A stretch of 13,781 bases of DNA, taken from the NCBI GenBank assembly GCA_038247995.1, contig JBBRUG010000149.1, positions 1 to 13,781 of the forward strand, given 5' to 3'. Below, in pieces: positions 13,224 to 13,781 of this stretch. The notes below the pieces were generated by a model. It worked only from the letters and a program-made list of their open reading frames with translations, made no database searches and had not been told where the DNA came from. Origin of the DNA: JBBRUG01 sp038247995. GTDB taxonomy: Bacteria; Chloroflexota; Chloroflexia; Chloroflexales; Chloroflexaceae. The position numbers and the translations under genes are program-made. Every line of letters begins with the position of its first letter. The first letter of the stretch is position 1.

Positions 13224-13781
13224 GTGAATCGGATTATTGAGTTGTTGACGACGGATTTACGCCATCTAATCGGTGATCTTGGCCGCGACGGCGGTTTGAT
13301 CAGCCCCTCAGTTTACGATACCGCCCAGGTCCTGCGGCTCGCCCCCCCGGCTGAAGGAGTCTGGCCGGCGCTCAACTGGCTGATTGCGCAACAGCGCGCT
13401 GACGGCGGTTGGGGTGATCCGGTTGTCCCCCGCGCGCGCGATGTGCCGACCTTCGCCGCTGTGCTCGCCCTGAGCGCCCATCAGCAGCGTCGTGAAGTCC
13501 GTGAGTCGTTGCTGGCCGGAGTGACCTTTCTGCGCCGCCAGGCGGCGCACTGGAGCGGCCCGCTGCCTGAAGATATTCCGATTGGTGTTGAGCTGTTGCT
13601 GCCGGCCCTGCTCGACGAGGCGGCCCGCCAGGGTATTGCGCTGCCGACCCGCCCGTACGCCGAACTGATCGCCCTGGGTGCGCGCCGCCGGTCGCTGATC
13701 GCCCGGTTGCAGCCCGGCGCCGGCAGTACGGCTGTCCACTCCTGGGAGGCCTGGGGTACTGAGCCAAATGTCAACCTGCTA
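13224..13781 (+). CDS. Class II terpene cyclase (diterpene-type), N-terminal part cut by window edge
   Basis: The open frame starts at GTG 13224 after a strong GGAGGTG (13213-13219) and runs off the right edge; 186 codons are visible. Residues near 27-38 (SPSVYDTAQVLR) match the conserved SPYDTAW-type segment of copalyl-diphosphate-synthase-like enzymes. QQRADGGWGDP (about 56-66) is a QW-type repeat of the alpha-barrel fold. IPIGVELLLPALLDEA (about 117-132) and STAVHSWEAWG (about 170-180) also match the beta/gamma domains of class II diterpene cyclases. These enzymes cyclise geranylgeranyl diphosphate by protonation at a DXDD motif, which would lie beyond the window. A similar enzyme type is known in Herpetosiphon (Chloroflexota). 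Squalene-hopene-cyclase-like function is the alternative. Confidence 0.82.
   Translation, partial: MNRIIELLTTDLRHLIGDLGRDGGLISPSVYDTAQVLRLAPPAEGVWPALNWLIAQQRADGGWGDPVVPRARDVPTFAAVLALSAHQQRREVRESLLAGVTFLRRQAAHWSGPLPEDIPIGVELLLPALLDEAARQGIALPTRPYAELIALGARRRSLIARLQPGAGSTAVHSWEAWGTEPNVNLL

Overview
The window looks like a piece of chromosome from a Chloroflexota bacterium, probably a filamentous anoxygenic phototroph or a relative (Chloroflexales). This is inferred from the gene types, the GC-rich coding sequence, a class II diterpene-cyclase-like gene and several scattered 7-8 bp tandem repeats. No 16S rRNA or other decisive marker is present. I see no tRNA, rRNA or CRISPR array.

Layout. The left edge (1-86, minus) cuts the start of an IS607-type serine recombinase. 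It is followed by a 7-8 bp tandem-repeat array (144-238). Five minus-strand genes then run back from the centre: nifJ, pyruvate:ferredoxin oxidoreductase (6015-9626); a dihydroorotate-dehydrogenase-like flavoprotein (4726-5799); a small unknown protein (4135-4422); an acyl-CoA synthetase of the AAE3/Pcs60 (oxalyl-CoA synthetase-like) type (2465-4033); and a large GT-C-like membrane protein (242-2350). A divergent control region (9627-9903) separates them from four plus-strand genes: a degenerate DUF2064 glycosyltransferase-A-fold protein (9904-10485), two paralogous nucleoside hydrolases, one cytosolic (10584-11651) and one with a signal peptide (11950-13068), and the start of a class II terpene cyclase (13224 to the edge).

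How the genes may work together. nifJ and the DHOD-like flavoprotein form a recurrent pair and probably share an anaerobic electron-transfer role around acetyl-CoA/pyruvate. The nucleoside hydrolase pair suggests salvage of ribose and bases both inside and outside the membrane. The remaining genes look like a loose collection rather than one pathway.

Non-coding structure is the most distinctive part. At least six short tandem arrays with 7-8 bp units occur. Two lie inside otherwise intact genes and add in-frame low-complexity peptides. Three of the minus-strand genes each have a perfect 15-16 bp inverted repeat 18-28 nt before the start codon, with no shared sequence. The terpene cyclase has a structured leader: a 10 bp closing stem encloses a small hairpin and a strong U-tract terminator. 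These are the best candidates for something undescribed. I do not see a clear new multi-gene defence or biosynthetic system in this window.
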